Assembly (NCBI GenBank): GCA_038222915.1
Contig: JBBRHH010000302.1
Location: 1-7,345, forward strand
Length of the DNA stretch: 7,345 nucleotides
Origin: JBBRHH01 sp038222915
GTDB taxonomy: Bacteria > Planctomycetota > Phycisphaerae > Tepidisphaerales > Tepidisphaeraceae
Direction of reading: 5' to 3'
Of the stretch, positions 1-6,000 are shown piece by piece; the first letter of the stretch is position 1; the number at the start of each line of letters is the position of its first letter. A program made the translations under genes and the position numbers. Under the pieces are notes generated by a model. It ran no database searches. It had not been told where the DNA came from and saw only the letters and a program-made list of their open reading frames with translations.

Positions 1-186
1 GCCCGGAATCTCGATCACCTTCTTGCCTTCAAAAAGCTGAACCGTAAATTCCCCGTTGAGCGACGTCACTGTCTCGGGAAGCTTCCCAACTTCCGTCTTG
101 TCCAGCACAATCTGAATCGGCGGCGCTTCGGCCGCGTAAAGCGGAGCCAGAAGCAGGGTGACAAGCAATAAAACAGATTTCCGCAT
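1..186 (-). CDS. Secreted protein of unknown function (N-terminal fragment)
   Basis: The first 62 codons of a gene that runs off the left edge of the window. The N-terminus MRKSVLLLVTLLLAPLYA is a clear Sec signal peptide: Arg-Lys, a Leu-rich core, then small residues suited to signal peptidase I near residues 18-21. The mature part (IQIVLDKTEVGKLPETV...) is polar and looks like the start of a beta-rich domain, but I do not recognise the family. The ATG start is supported by AAAGG four bases upstream. The start lies 8 bases after the stop of the propeller gene, so the two are probably co-transcribed and both products exported. Existence of the gene is fairly certain; its function is unknown. 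Confidence 0.75.
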   Translation of the reverse strand, partial: MRKSVLLLVTLLLAPLYAAEAPPIQIVLDKTEVGKLPETVTSLNGEFTVQLFEGKKVIEIPG

Positions 187-194
187 GGCGCCTT

Positions 195-1727
195 TCACTT
201 CTTCGCAATCGCGTACAGGTTCTTCTCCGTCGCCACATACAGCGCGCCGTTCGCGGCGACGGCCGTCGAATAAACGGCCGTGCTGAAATCGACCTGGCCG
301 ATCACCTTCTTCTCCTTCGCCGCCGCCAGGATAAACATCACGCCGCTCTCGTTGGCGATATAAATCTTCCCATCCACCACCAGAGGCGAGGCCCAGAGAT
401 GCGCCTCTGCGTCATGCTGCCAGTTCACCTTCCCGCTCGCGGTATCAATGCAATAGAGGTTGCCCGAATAGTCGGCCGTGAAGAGAAGATCGTCGACAAT
501 CGCCACCGTCGAGATCGATCTCCCGACCTTCTCGCAAGTCCACACTTTCCCCGTCGCCGAGATGTTCCCCGTCCCGCTTGCGTTGATACAGGTGAGGGCG
601 CCCACGCCCTCGCCGTTGCTCGGGTCCTGACCCACCGACGCGTACACCTTTCCATTCAATATCACCGGCGTCGCCAGCACCTCGCTGGGCCCTTTCGTAT
701 TCCCATACTCCAGCCGCTTGCCGCCGGCCATGCGATAAGCAGGGGGGTTGCAGTCACATCGCCAGATCTCTTTTAAAATGCTCGTCCCATCGGCCTGTTT
801 CACCGGCTCGGGATCAAACCCATAGCAAAACCCGTCGCCGCCGCCAAGAACAACCATCCCCTTCCCGTTCACCATGCCATAGGCCGGCGAGCACCAGTTG
901 CTGTGAAATGTCCGCGCGCTGATGCCGGATGCTTCCTGTCCCAGCAGTTGCCCACTCTTCTTGTCCAGGCAAATCAGCGCCGGCGCACCAGGGGATGGAA
1001 TATGCTTGTTGGTCCAGTCGATCGAGTTCGACGTCGTCACAAACAGCTTGTCCCCCACAACCAGCACCGCGCTCGAAGTCATGTTGTAAGGAAACACCCC
1101 AAGCTGATCGCGCATGTCGTAGCGCCAGATGATGTCGGCATCCGTTGGCCCGGCCTCGATCGGCGCGTTGCCCGGCCCGGCCATGTACTGCGCCTCCTCC
1201 TTGAATGGCCCATCGTTTCCGTTCGCCATTCCGTTCAAATCCAGGCACAACACCTCGCACCGGTTGGTCACCAGATAAACCCGATCGCCGTCAATCGTCG
1301 GCGGCGAGCAGATTCCCACGTTCTCGAAATCGCTCACCTTCCCGGCCCCCAGCTTAGGCACCACCAGTTGCCACAGGAACTTTCCGGTTGCCTCCTCAAA
1401 GCACATCACCACGCCCCGATCCCCCTTGTGCTTCGGATCGCGCGGCGTCTCATTGTTCGTCCCGATCAATACCTTTCCGCCGCCCACGGTCGTATTTCCG
1501 TAGGCCGCCGATCCAAGTTTTACCACCCACTTCACGTTCTTCGTCGTCGCAAGATCGATCTCGTCCGTATCCCCCTTGGTCTTCCCCGGCTCCCACGAAT
1601 CCGGCAAGCCCTTCTCGGCGGAAACCATATTTCGCGAGGCCGTGCCACCCCACTGCGGCCAATCTCCCGCGCGTGCGGTGAGCGGGAGTAGAACCATCGA
1701 CAAGAGCAATAAATGAGCGCGTTGCAT
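195..1727 (-). CDS. Exported PQQ-binding-like beta-propeller repeat protein
   Basis: A complete 510-residue protein. Residues 1-20 form a signal peptide ending in TARA, with the mature protein starting GDWPQWGG. Repeated propeller-blade signatures (hydrophobic strand, Cys/Leu-x-Asp, then S/T-G-K/Q, then Trp) occur near residues 108-119, 160-166, 252-262, 379-396 and 425-437, with further strand pairs such as VDGKIYIANESG near 451-462. This is the PQQ/quinoprotein-like propeller fold also seen in BamB and alcohol dehydrogenases. I see no separate catalytic domain, so binding or scaffold function in the periplasm or at the surface is as likely as enzyme activity, and PQQ binding itself is not shown. 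The DWPQWGG opening resembles large planctomycete families. The ATG lies 5 bases after the truB stop with no obvious Shine-Dalgarno, so translation may be coupled to truB. The secreted gene downstream follows after 8 bases. Confidence 0.88.
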   Translation of the reverse strand: MQRAHLLLLSMVLLPLTARAGDWPQWGGTASRNMVSAEKGLPDSWEPGKTKGDTDEIDLATTKNVKWVVKLGSAAYGNTTVGGGKVLIGTNNETPRDPKHKGDRGVVMCFEEATGKFLWQLVVPKLGAGKVSDFENVGICSPPTIDGDRVYLVTNRCEVLCLDLNGMANGNDGPFKEEAQYMAGPGNAPIEAGPTDADIIWRYDMRDQLGVFPYNMTSSAVLVVGDKLFVTTSNSIDWTNKHIPSPGAPALICLDKKSGQLLGQEASGISARTFHSNWCSPAYGMVNGKGMVVLGGGDGFCYGFDPEPVKQADGTSILKEIWRCDCNPPAYRMAGGKRLEYGNTKGPSEVLATPVILNGKVYASVGQDPSNGEGVGALTCINASGTGNISATGKVWTCEKVGRSISTVAIVDDLLFTADYSGNLYCIDTASGKVNWQHDAEAHLWASPLVVDGKIYIANESGVMFILAAAKEKKVIGQVDFSTAVYSTAVAANGALYVATEKNLYAIAKK

Positions 1728-1732
1728 CTGGA

Positions 1733-2434
1733 TTAGTTACTAGCAGTTTGTGGCGTTGTTTGAAGACCCGGCAGAAGCGATCCCTCAACCCCATTGGCGT
1801 TCAAGTGCTCCAGGGTAACGGCCGCATCAATCAGGCACGGCCCGACGCGCGTCCGTCGAAGCTGTGTCAGATACCCGGTCGTGCCCAGCGCGAGACCAAT
1901 ATCCCGAGCCAGCGATCGAATATAAGTTCCCCGGCCGCAGTCCACCCGAACGCGCAGCGTTGGCCACGCATAGTCCAGCAGCTCGATCGAGTAGACCGAA
2001 ACCGCGCGCGGCCGAAGCACGACTTCCTGCCCCGCCCGGGCCATCGCATATGCACGCCGCCCATTCACTTTCAGCGCACTGTAAACCGGAGGCATCTGCT
2101 GAATCTCGCCGATAAATCGCGTCAAAACTTCCCCGACCAACTCAACATCGGCTGCCCCTGCATTCCCGTCGACAACCTCCTCCGACTCCGGATCCAGCGT
2201 TTCGGTCGTCGCCCCAAGCTTGACCGTCGCGTCATACCGCTTCGGCTCGCTCATAAATTGTTCCGACAACCGCGTCGCCTTCCCAATCAACAGGACAAGC
2301 ACGCCGCTCGCAAACGGATCAAGCGTGCCAGCGTGTCCGATCTTCGTCCCGCGCGGCAGCAATCGCTTCACCCGCGAAACGGCCCGCGCCGAAGAAATGC
2401 CGATGGGTTTGTCGAGATTGAGCACGCCGGTCAT
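1733..2434 (-). CDS. truB: tRNA pseudouridine(55) synthase TruB, short form
   Basis: Converts U55 in the T-loop of tRNAs to pseudouridine in the cytoplasm. Family signatures are all present. The catalytic motif GHAGTLDP has the nucleophilic Asp at residue 39. Others are KRYDATVKLG (residues 65-74), the segment IQQMPPVYSALKVNGRRAY (111-129), and CGRGTYIRSLARDIG (166-180). The protein ends at 233 residues against roughly 300 in E. coli or Bacillus TruB, so it has the catalytic domain but little or no C-terminal PUA-type domain. I chose the ATG at 2434 because MTGVLNLDKPIG matches the usual TruB N-terminus. An in-frame GTG at 2452 would add six residues (MYDLAA) without family support. Neither start has a good Shine-Dalgarno; a TATGAT hexamer lies at 2443-2448, just upstream of the ATG. 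It is the first gene of a probable three-gene unit with the propeller protein and the left-edge secreted protein. Confidence 0.93.
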   Translation of the reverse strand: MTGVLNLDKPIGISSARAVSRVKRLLPRGTKIGHAGTLDPFASGVLVLLIGKATRLSEQFMSEPKRYDATVKLGATTETLDPESEEVVDGNAGAADVELVGEVLTRFIGEIQQMPPVYSALKVNGRRAYAMARAGQEVVLRPRAVSVYSIELLDYAWPTLRVRVDCGRGTYIRSLARDIGLALGTTGYLTQLRRTRVGPCLIDAAVTLEHLNANGVEGSLLPGLQTTPQTASN

Positions 2435-2457
2435 TGCAGCCAGATCATACACGGTTC

Positions 2458-2507
2458 AACAATAAAACCGCCGCGTCCACGCCGTCTCCGGCGTGAATCG
2501 CGGCGGT
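2458..2507 (-). terminator. Rho-independent terminator of csbD
   Basis: A strong hairpin read on the minus strand. The 9 bp outer arms 2467-2475 and 2499-2507 are perfect complements. After a small internal loop come 7 bp inner arms, 2478-2484 and 2489-2495, closed by a 4-base loop. The 3' side runs straight into TTTTATTG on the minus strand (2467 down to 2460). The plus-strand flank is not T-rich, so the terminator is directional. It lies about 30 bases after the csbD stop and ends only about 25 bases before the truB ATG. Confidence 0.8.
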
Positions 2508-2537
2508 CTATATAAATCAGGAGCAGGACCTTGGCAG

Positions 2538-2705
2538 CTATTTCTTTGTCGATGCCTTGCCAATCGCTTCCTGGACTTTTCCGACGGCCTTCTGCACCTT
2601 CCCCTTGATCTGCTGGCCGGTGTCGCCCTTCACCGCGCCGGCGATGTCATTCACTTTGCCCTTGACCTGTTTGGCCTGTCCCGCAGCAATGTCTTCGCGT
2701 CCCAT
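2538..2705 (-). CDS. CsbD-family small stress-response protein
   Basis: A 55-residue, highly charged, Lys/Gly-rich protein: MGREDIAAGQAKQVKGKV at the start, a second repeat QQIKGKVQKAVGKVQEAIGK, and a lysine tail. The two G-K-x-K/Q repeats and the length match the CsbD family (named for a sigma-B controlled Bacillus gene), which is widespread and stress-induced but has no established biochemical activity. I chose the ATG at 2705 because AAAGGA lies 8 bases upstream. The longer reading from 2759 would put this Shine-Dalgarno inside the gene and add 18 residues unlike the family. The gene stands alone, with a sigma-54-like element upstream (2740-2756) and a strong terminator downstream, which suggests a monocistronic, conditionally expressed unit. 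Confidence 0.88.
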   Translation of the reverse strand: MGREDIAAGQAKQVKGKVNDIAGAVKGDTGQQIKGKVQKAVGKVQEAIGKASTKK

Positions 2706-2739
2706 AGTGTTGTTCCTTTGTAAGAGTTGAGGGAAAGAG

Positions 2740-2756
2740 AACAAATGCCGTGCCAA
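2740..2756 (-). promoter_or_regulatory. Candidate sigma-54 (-24/-12) promoter of csbD
   Basis: On the minus strand this reads TTGGCACGGCATTTGTT, close to the RpoN consensus (TGGCACG, four bases, TTGC, A/T). The -24 half is perfect, the 10-base spacing between the GG and the -12 dinucleotide is exact, and the only key mismatch is GT in place of GC at -12. A start about 12 bases downstream (near 2729) would give a leader of about 24 bases containing the AAAGGA ribosome site of csbD. The match was found by eye in a short intergenic region, so chance is not excluded. Confidence 0.4.
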
Positions 2757-2761
2757 CACTC

Positions 2762-3841
2762 CTATTTCACATCCACCGCATCCCCGTTCTTCCGCACCGA
2801 CTCATACATCGCCAGAATAATTGCGACCGCCTTCCGAGCCTCCACCCCATTCGTCTCAGCCTCCTCGCCCCTCTCCCAGGCCTGCAGGATCGCACTGATA
2901 TTCTGCCCATGCAGATCCAACCCAACATCCGTCGCGCTCGACCCGCCGCCCGAATTCTTGGCGGAACTCGGCGGCAGTTGTTCCAGCAGCAATTTATCGT
3001 TGGCCAACTGCTCGGGCGTCGAAGTCTCCTCGCGAAATTTAAACGTATGCAGGCCATTTTCGGAGATGGCGGTGCCATTCTCTCCGCCCACCCACACCCG
3101 CACCGGACAGCCGGGATAAAGCGCCGTAGTGCCGACAATCGTGCCGAACCCGCCGTTCTCAAACTGGAGTGAGCAGGACAGCGTATCTTCGACTTCAATG
3201 GCGGCATGAATCCGGCTCGCCCCGTAGGCACTCACGCGCTTTACTGGCCCGACAATCCATTGCAGCAGATCGATCGCATGCACCGACTGGTTCATGATTG
3301 CCCCGCCCCCATCCAGCTTCCACGTCCCGCGCCACCCGCCATCCGAATAATACTTGTCCGGCCGATACCATGGCGTAAGGGACCCCGCCCACGAAATCCG
3401 CCCAAATCGATTCTGCTGTGCCGCCTCGCGCAGGGCCCGATTCGCCGGATGCCACCGGTTCTGAAAGATCCCGGCTATTTTGACGCCATGCTGGCGCGCC
3501 TCCGCGACGAGTTGGTCAATCCGCCCCAGCTCAATCTCCATCGGCTTTTCAGTAATCACATACTTCCCCGCCCGAATCGCCGCCATCGCCGGCCCAAGAT
3601 GATCCCCGCTCGGTGTGCATACGGTGACAACGTCCAGCTGCTCCTTCGCGAGCATCTCCTCCACATTGTCATAAACCGGAACGCCGCTCAGATCATTCTT
3701 CGCAAGCGCATTCACGGCCTTATCCGCCACCCGATCGCAAACGGCCACCAGCTTCGCGCCAGGAATCTTCGGCGTAACCCGCACATGCCACTCCCCAACC
3801 ACCCCAGTCCCAACAATTCCAAACCGCCATTCCTTTGACAT
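2762..3841 (-). CDS. Gfo/Idh/MocA family NAD(P)-dependent oxidoreductase
   Basis: A 359-residue cytoplasmic dehydrogenase-type protein, the normal length for the family. The N-terminal Rossmann fold opens FGIVGTGVVGEWHV, with the GxGxxG dinucleotide motif at residues 11-16. VITEKPMEI carries the family EKP motif with the conserved Lys at 99. The C-terminal alpha/beta domain has GGGAIMNQSVHAIDLLQW, with the conserved His at 188. The usual Asp four residues before that His is Asn184 here, which I recall from a common NQSxHxIDLL subgroup. Such enzymes oxidise or reduce sugars, inositols and related polyols; the substrate cannot be told from sequence. The ATG at 3841 is preceded by GGAG five bases upstream, so I prefer it to an in-frame GTG at 3847, which overlaps that site. 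It seems to be a single-gene unit between the toxin-antitoxin pair and csbD. I saw no clear promoter or terminator for it. Confidence 0.92.
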   Translation of the reverse strand: MSKEWRFGIVGTGVVGEWHVRVTPKIPGAKLVAVCDRVADKAVNALAKNDLSGVPVYDNVEEMLAKEQLDVVTVCTPSGDHLGPAMAAIRAGKYVITEKPMEIELGRIDQLVAEARQHGVKIAGIFQNRWHPANRALREAAQQNRFGRISWAGSLTPWYRPDKYYSDGGWRGTWKLDGGGAIMNQSVHAIDLLQWIVGPVKRVSAYGASRIHAAIEVEDTLSCSLQFENGGFGTIVGTTALYPGCPVRVWVGGENGTAISENGLHTFKFREETSTPEQLANDKLLLEQLPPSSAKNSGGGSSATDVGLDLHGQNISAILQAWERGEEAETNGVEARKAVAIILAMYESVRKNGDAVDVK

Positions 3842-3939
3842 CTGCACTCCAAAACATAGAGGGGAAATCCTTGCGCACGATCGAATATGGACTCTGCGAG
3901 AACGAAACGGGGTACTACAGGAACTCAGTCAGTAGCGGA

Positions 3940-4347
3940 CTAAGCCGTCCAATCCTCTATCATCAATCCGGTGACACCTGCAAAATCCTTGTCGCGTGAA
4001 ACGAGAGTTCCGTTCATGGCCAGCGCCGTTACCGCAATCCAAAGGTCATTTTCATCCAGCGGAAGTCCGGCTATCTGTCGGGCTCGTTTTGTCGTCGCGT
4101 ACAGATCTCCAGCTGCGACCGGAACGGGTTCACAATCGAACACTGTGAACGCACGTTGCGCTTTAATGACAGTTTCATCTCTTCGCTTGCCAAGAGGCAT
4201 TCGCTCAAGGCCGAACAGCGTTTCGCCTCGAACTATGACGGAAATCGCCACGCGATCAGACGCAGTTAGTTTCCCGATGCGAAACGACATCTTTTGATTT
4301 TCGCGCATGAAGTCGCTGAATGCATTTGTATCGAAGAGATAGACCAT
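3940..4347 (-). CDS. PIN-domain toxin (VapC-like ribonuclease)
   Basis: A 135-residue PIN-domain protein, the typical length of a VapC toxin: a Mg2+-dependent endoribonuclease that blocks growth by cutting tRNA, rRNA or mRNA when its antitoxin is lost. The acidic active-site residues are all visible: Asp6 in YLFDTNAFSD, Glu42 in VRGETLFG, Asp101 in NDLWIA, and Asp119 (with Asp121) in SRDKDF. Nothing looks broken. The ATG follows the antitoxin stop with no gap (TAGATG), a layout typical of translational coupling; GAGGAAA lies about 11 bases upstream. GC by hand count over three 60-base lines of this gene is 47-52%, against 63% in a sampled tyrS line, suggesting a different origin from its neighbours. 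The RNA target cannot be predicted from sequence. Confidence 0.88.
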   Translation of the reverse strand: MVYLFDTNAFSDFMRENQKMSFRIGKLTASDRVAISVIVRGETLFGLERMPLGKRRDETVIKAQRAFTVFDCEPVPVAAGDLYATTKRARQIAGLPLDENDLWIAVTALAMNGTLVSRDKDFAGVTGLMIEDWTA

Positions 4348-4605
4348 CTACTCGGTTTCCTCGTCGAATGGCCCAGCAAAGTTGACAGGCAGCTTTCCTT
4401 CTTCGATGAGGCGTTCCAGTTCGTCAACTTCATCATTGGCGAGATGCGGCGGCTCATGCATCGCTGAGAGCAGGGCGGCCGGCGAGCCGCGCGGGTGGTC
4501 GGGCGTAGCCTCAACCTGGATGTTGTAAACACGCCCCTCATCGAGTTCGACTGGGTCGCACGGGACTAATACCTTTCCATCGAATTGTGCCCGCATAGTT
4601 GTCAT
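4348..4605 (-). CDS. Antitoxin of the PIN toxin, DUF104/AF2212-like
   Basis: An 85-residue acidic protein directly upstream of the toxin. The N-terminal part, MTTMRAQFDGKVLVPCDPVE, then LDEGRVYNIQVE, has the pattern (F-x-G-K-V-L-V-P-x-x-P-V-x-L-x-E-G) of the short beta-rich antitoxins related to DUF104/AF2212. The C-terminal part has a helix-like stretch, DEVDELERLIEEGKLP, which probably wraps the toxin, and ends DEETE. An in-frame ATG at 4623 would add MCYNFS, but those codons are the extended -10 promoter itself (TGCTATAAT), so I prefer the ATG at 4605; an ATG at 4596 is also possible. No Shine-Dalgarno precedes any of these, and the transcript may be leaderless. The family assignment is by pattern only, but the pairing with a PIN toxin supports it well. 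Confidence 0.78.
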   Translation of the reverse strand: MTTMRAQFDGKVLVPCDPVELDEGRVYNIQVEATPDHPRGSPAALLSAMHEPPHLANDEVDELERLIEEGKLPVNFAGPFDEETE

Positions 4606-4611
4606 ACTGAA

Positions 4612-4620
4612 ATTATAGCA
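4612..4620 (-). promoter_or_regulatory. Extended -10 promoter of the toxin-antitoxin pair
   Basis: On the minus strand this reads TGCTATAAT: a consensus TATAAT with the TGn extension. At the position 17 bases upstream there is only TAGCGC, which is no -35 match, as tolerated by extended -10 promoters. The expected start, about 7 bases downstream, falls at about 4605, the A of the antitoxin ATG. It lies in the 32-base gap between the tyrS stop and the antitoxin. Confidence 0.55.
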
Positions 4621-4637
4621 CATGCCGCGACTGCGCG

Positions 4638-5942
4638 CTAATGCGGAGTTCCGATCAGAATCAACCGATAATTCTTTTTCCCACTCCGTAGCACCAACGC
4701 TGTTTTAGTAGCTAAATTGTCGGGCGTAAGAGTGGTGTTCGCATCGCCCCAAGCCTTGTTATTCACGTAGAGCCCACCCTGCGCAATCAGCCGCCGGGCC
4801 TCCCCCTTCGACTTGGCCAACCCACTCTCTACCACCGCATCCACAACCGCCCACCCCGCCTCCAGCTTCGCCCGCTCAATCGTAATGCCCTGCACACCCT
4901 GGGCGGCCAGCGCATCAATCGCGGCCTCATCCAGCGTCTCCATCCCGCCGCCGTACATCGTCTTGCTCGCGGCCTCCGCCTTTTCCGTCGCCTCCTTACC
5001 GTGAACCAGACTCGTCATCTCCCGCGCGAGTCGCGTCTGCGCCAGCCGCTTCTCGGGCGACTGCCGGTGTTCCGCAACCAGCGACTCAATTTCCGCAATC
5101 GACACAAACGTAAAAAACCGTAGATACCGATCCACGTCCGCGTCTTCGGTCCGCAGCCAGAACTGGTAAAAATCGAAAGGACTCGTCCGATCCTCGGACA
5201 GCCAGACAGCATTGCCCTCGGACTTGCCGAATTTCTGCCCGCTCGACGTCGTGATCAGCGGCATCGTGATTCCAAATGCGTGCCCGCCCTCGCCTTCCAA
5301 CTTGCGAATGACGTCGATCCCGGCCGTGATGTTTCCCCACTGGTCCGAGCCGCCAAGCTGCACCACACAATGGCGGTCCTTGTACAGGCGGTAAAAATCG
5401 TACCCCTGAAGAAGCTGGTAGCTGAATTCCGTGTAGCTCATCCCCTCTTCACTGGCCTCCATGCGCGAGCGCACCGAGTCCTTTGCCAACATCGACCCAA
5501 TCCGAAAATGCTTTCCGACCTCGCGCAAAAAGTCGATCGCTGACATCGGCCCAAACCAGTCGAGGTTGCTGACGATCGCCGCCGGCGCAGTCGGGTGGTT
5601 AAAGTCGAGAAATCGCTCCAAAACCCGCTGAATCCCCACGGCATTCTGCGCAACTGTCTCCTTCGTCTGAAGCTGCCGCTCGGCGGCCTTGCCCGAAGGA
5701 TCGCCAATCAATCCGGTTGCACCGCCCACAACAGCAATGGGTCGAATCCCGTTCCGCTGCGCATACATCAATCCGATGATTGCAATAAAGTTCCCCACAT
5801 GCAGCGAATCCGCCGTCGGATCAAACCCCGCATAGGCGGCGATCGGCGAACGACTCGCCAGTTCGGCCAGCCGCACATCCAGCCGCGCATCCGACGCCTG
5901 ATGAAGCAAACCGCGCGATTCCAACTCCGCAACCAATGCCAT
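4638..5942 (-). CDS. tyrS: Tyrosyl-tRNA synthetase
   Basis: Charges tRNA-Tyr with tyrosine in the cytoplasm. At 434 residues it is full length for the bacterial enzyme. The class I HIGH-type motif is HVGN (residues 48-51, in YAGFDPTADSLHVGNF). The ATP-binding loop KMSKS appears as KFGKS (237-241). The tyrosine pocket is represented by LLQGYDF (178-184) and GGSDQWGNI (197-205). From about residue 370 there is an S4-type RNA-binding domain (GLAKSKGEARRLIAQGGLYVNN within 374-395). The ATG at 5942 has an excellent AGAGGA ribosome site about 5 bases upstream. A promoter-like element at 5973-6000 would give a leader of about 23 bases, too short for a T-box or other tRNA-sensing leader. Nothing is missing or unusual in the protein. 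Confidence 0.97.
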   Translation of the reverse strand: MALVAELESRGLLHQASDARLDVRLAELASRSPIAAYAGFDPTADSLHVGNFIAIIGLMYAQRNGIRPIAVVGGATGLIGDPSGKAAERQLQTKETVAQNAVGIQRVLERFLDFNHPTAPAAIVSNLDWFGPMSAIDFLREVGKHFRIGSMLAKDSVRSRMEASEEGMSYTEFSYQLLQGYDFYRLYKDRHCVVQLGGSDQWGNITAGIDVIRKLEGEGGHAFGITMPLITTSSGQKFGKSEGNAVWLSEDRTSPFDFYQFWLRTEDADVDRYLRFFTFVSIAEIESLVAEHRQSPEKRLAQTRLAREMTSLVHGKEATEKAEAASKTMYGGGMETLDEAAIDALAAQGVQGITIERAKLEAGWAVVDAVVESGLAKSKGEARRLIAQGGLYVNNKAWGDANTTLTPDNLATKTALVLRSGKKNYRLILIGTPH

Positions 5943-5972
5943 TCAATTCCTCTCGCAAGCAAAGAATCGCGG

Positions 5973-6000
5973 ATTGTAGAAGGGTGCCCGTTTCAATCAA
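5973..6000 (-). promoter_or_regulatory. Candidate sigma-70-type promoter of tyrS
   Basis: On the minus strand: TTGATT (5995-6000, 4 of 6 to TTGACA), a 16-base spacer, then TACAAT (5973-5978, 5 of 6 to TATAAT). Transcription would start near 5966, leaving about 23 bases before the tyrS ATG, with the AGAGGA site in place. The -35 overlaps the stop codon of the CPBP gene. Confidence 0.45.

Noticed and set aside
903..1691. A 262-codon plus-strand open frame opposite the propeller gene
   Set aside because: It has no recognisable domain, is rich in Arg, Pro and His, and mirrors the codon bias of the opposite strand. The minus-strand frame is a clear propeller protein with a signal peptide.
2762..3841. 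Asn184 in place of the usual Asp of the DxxxH motif, considered as an inactive oxidoreductase
   Set aside because: The NQSxHxIDLL form is, as far as I recall, a common subgroup signature. The Lys in EKP and the His are intact, so loss of function is not supported.
4621..4640. Possible tyrS terminator hairpin just after the stop codon
   Set aside because: Only a 4 bp self-complementary CGCG pair is present, with no T-run after it.
5943..5996. T-box or other tRNA-sensing leader in front of tyrS
   Set aside because: The gap is only 54 bases, and the predicted leader is about 23 bases, far too short.
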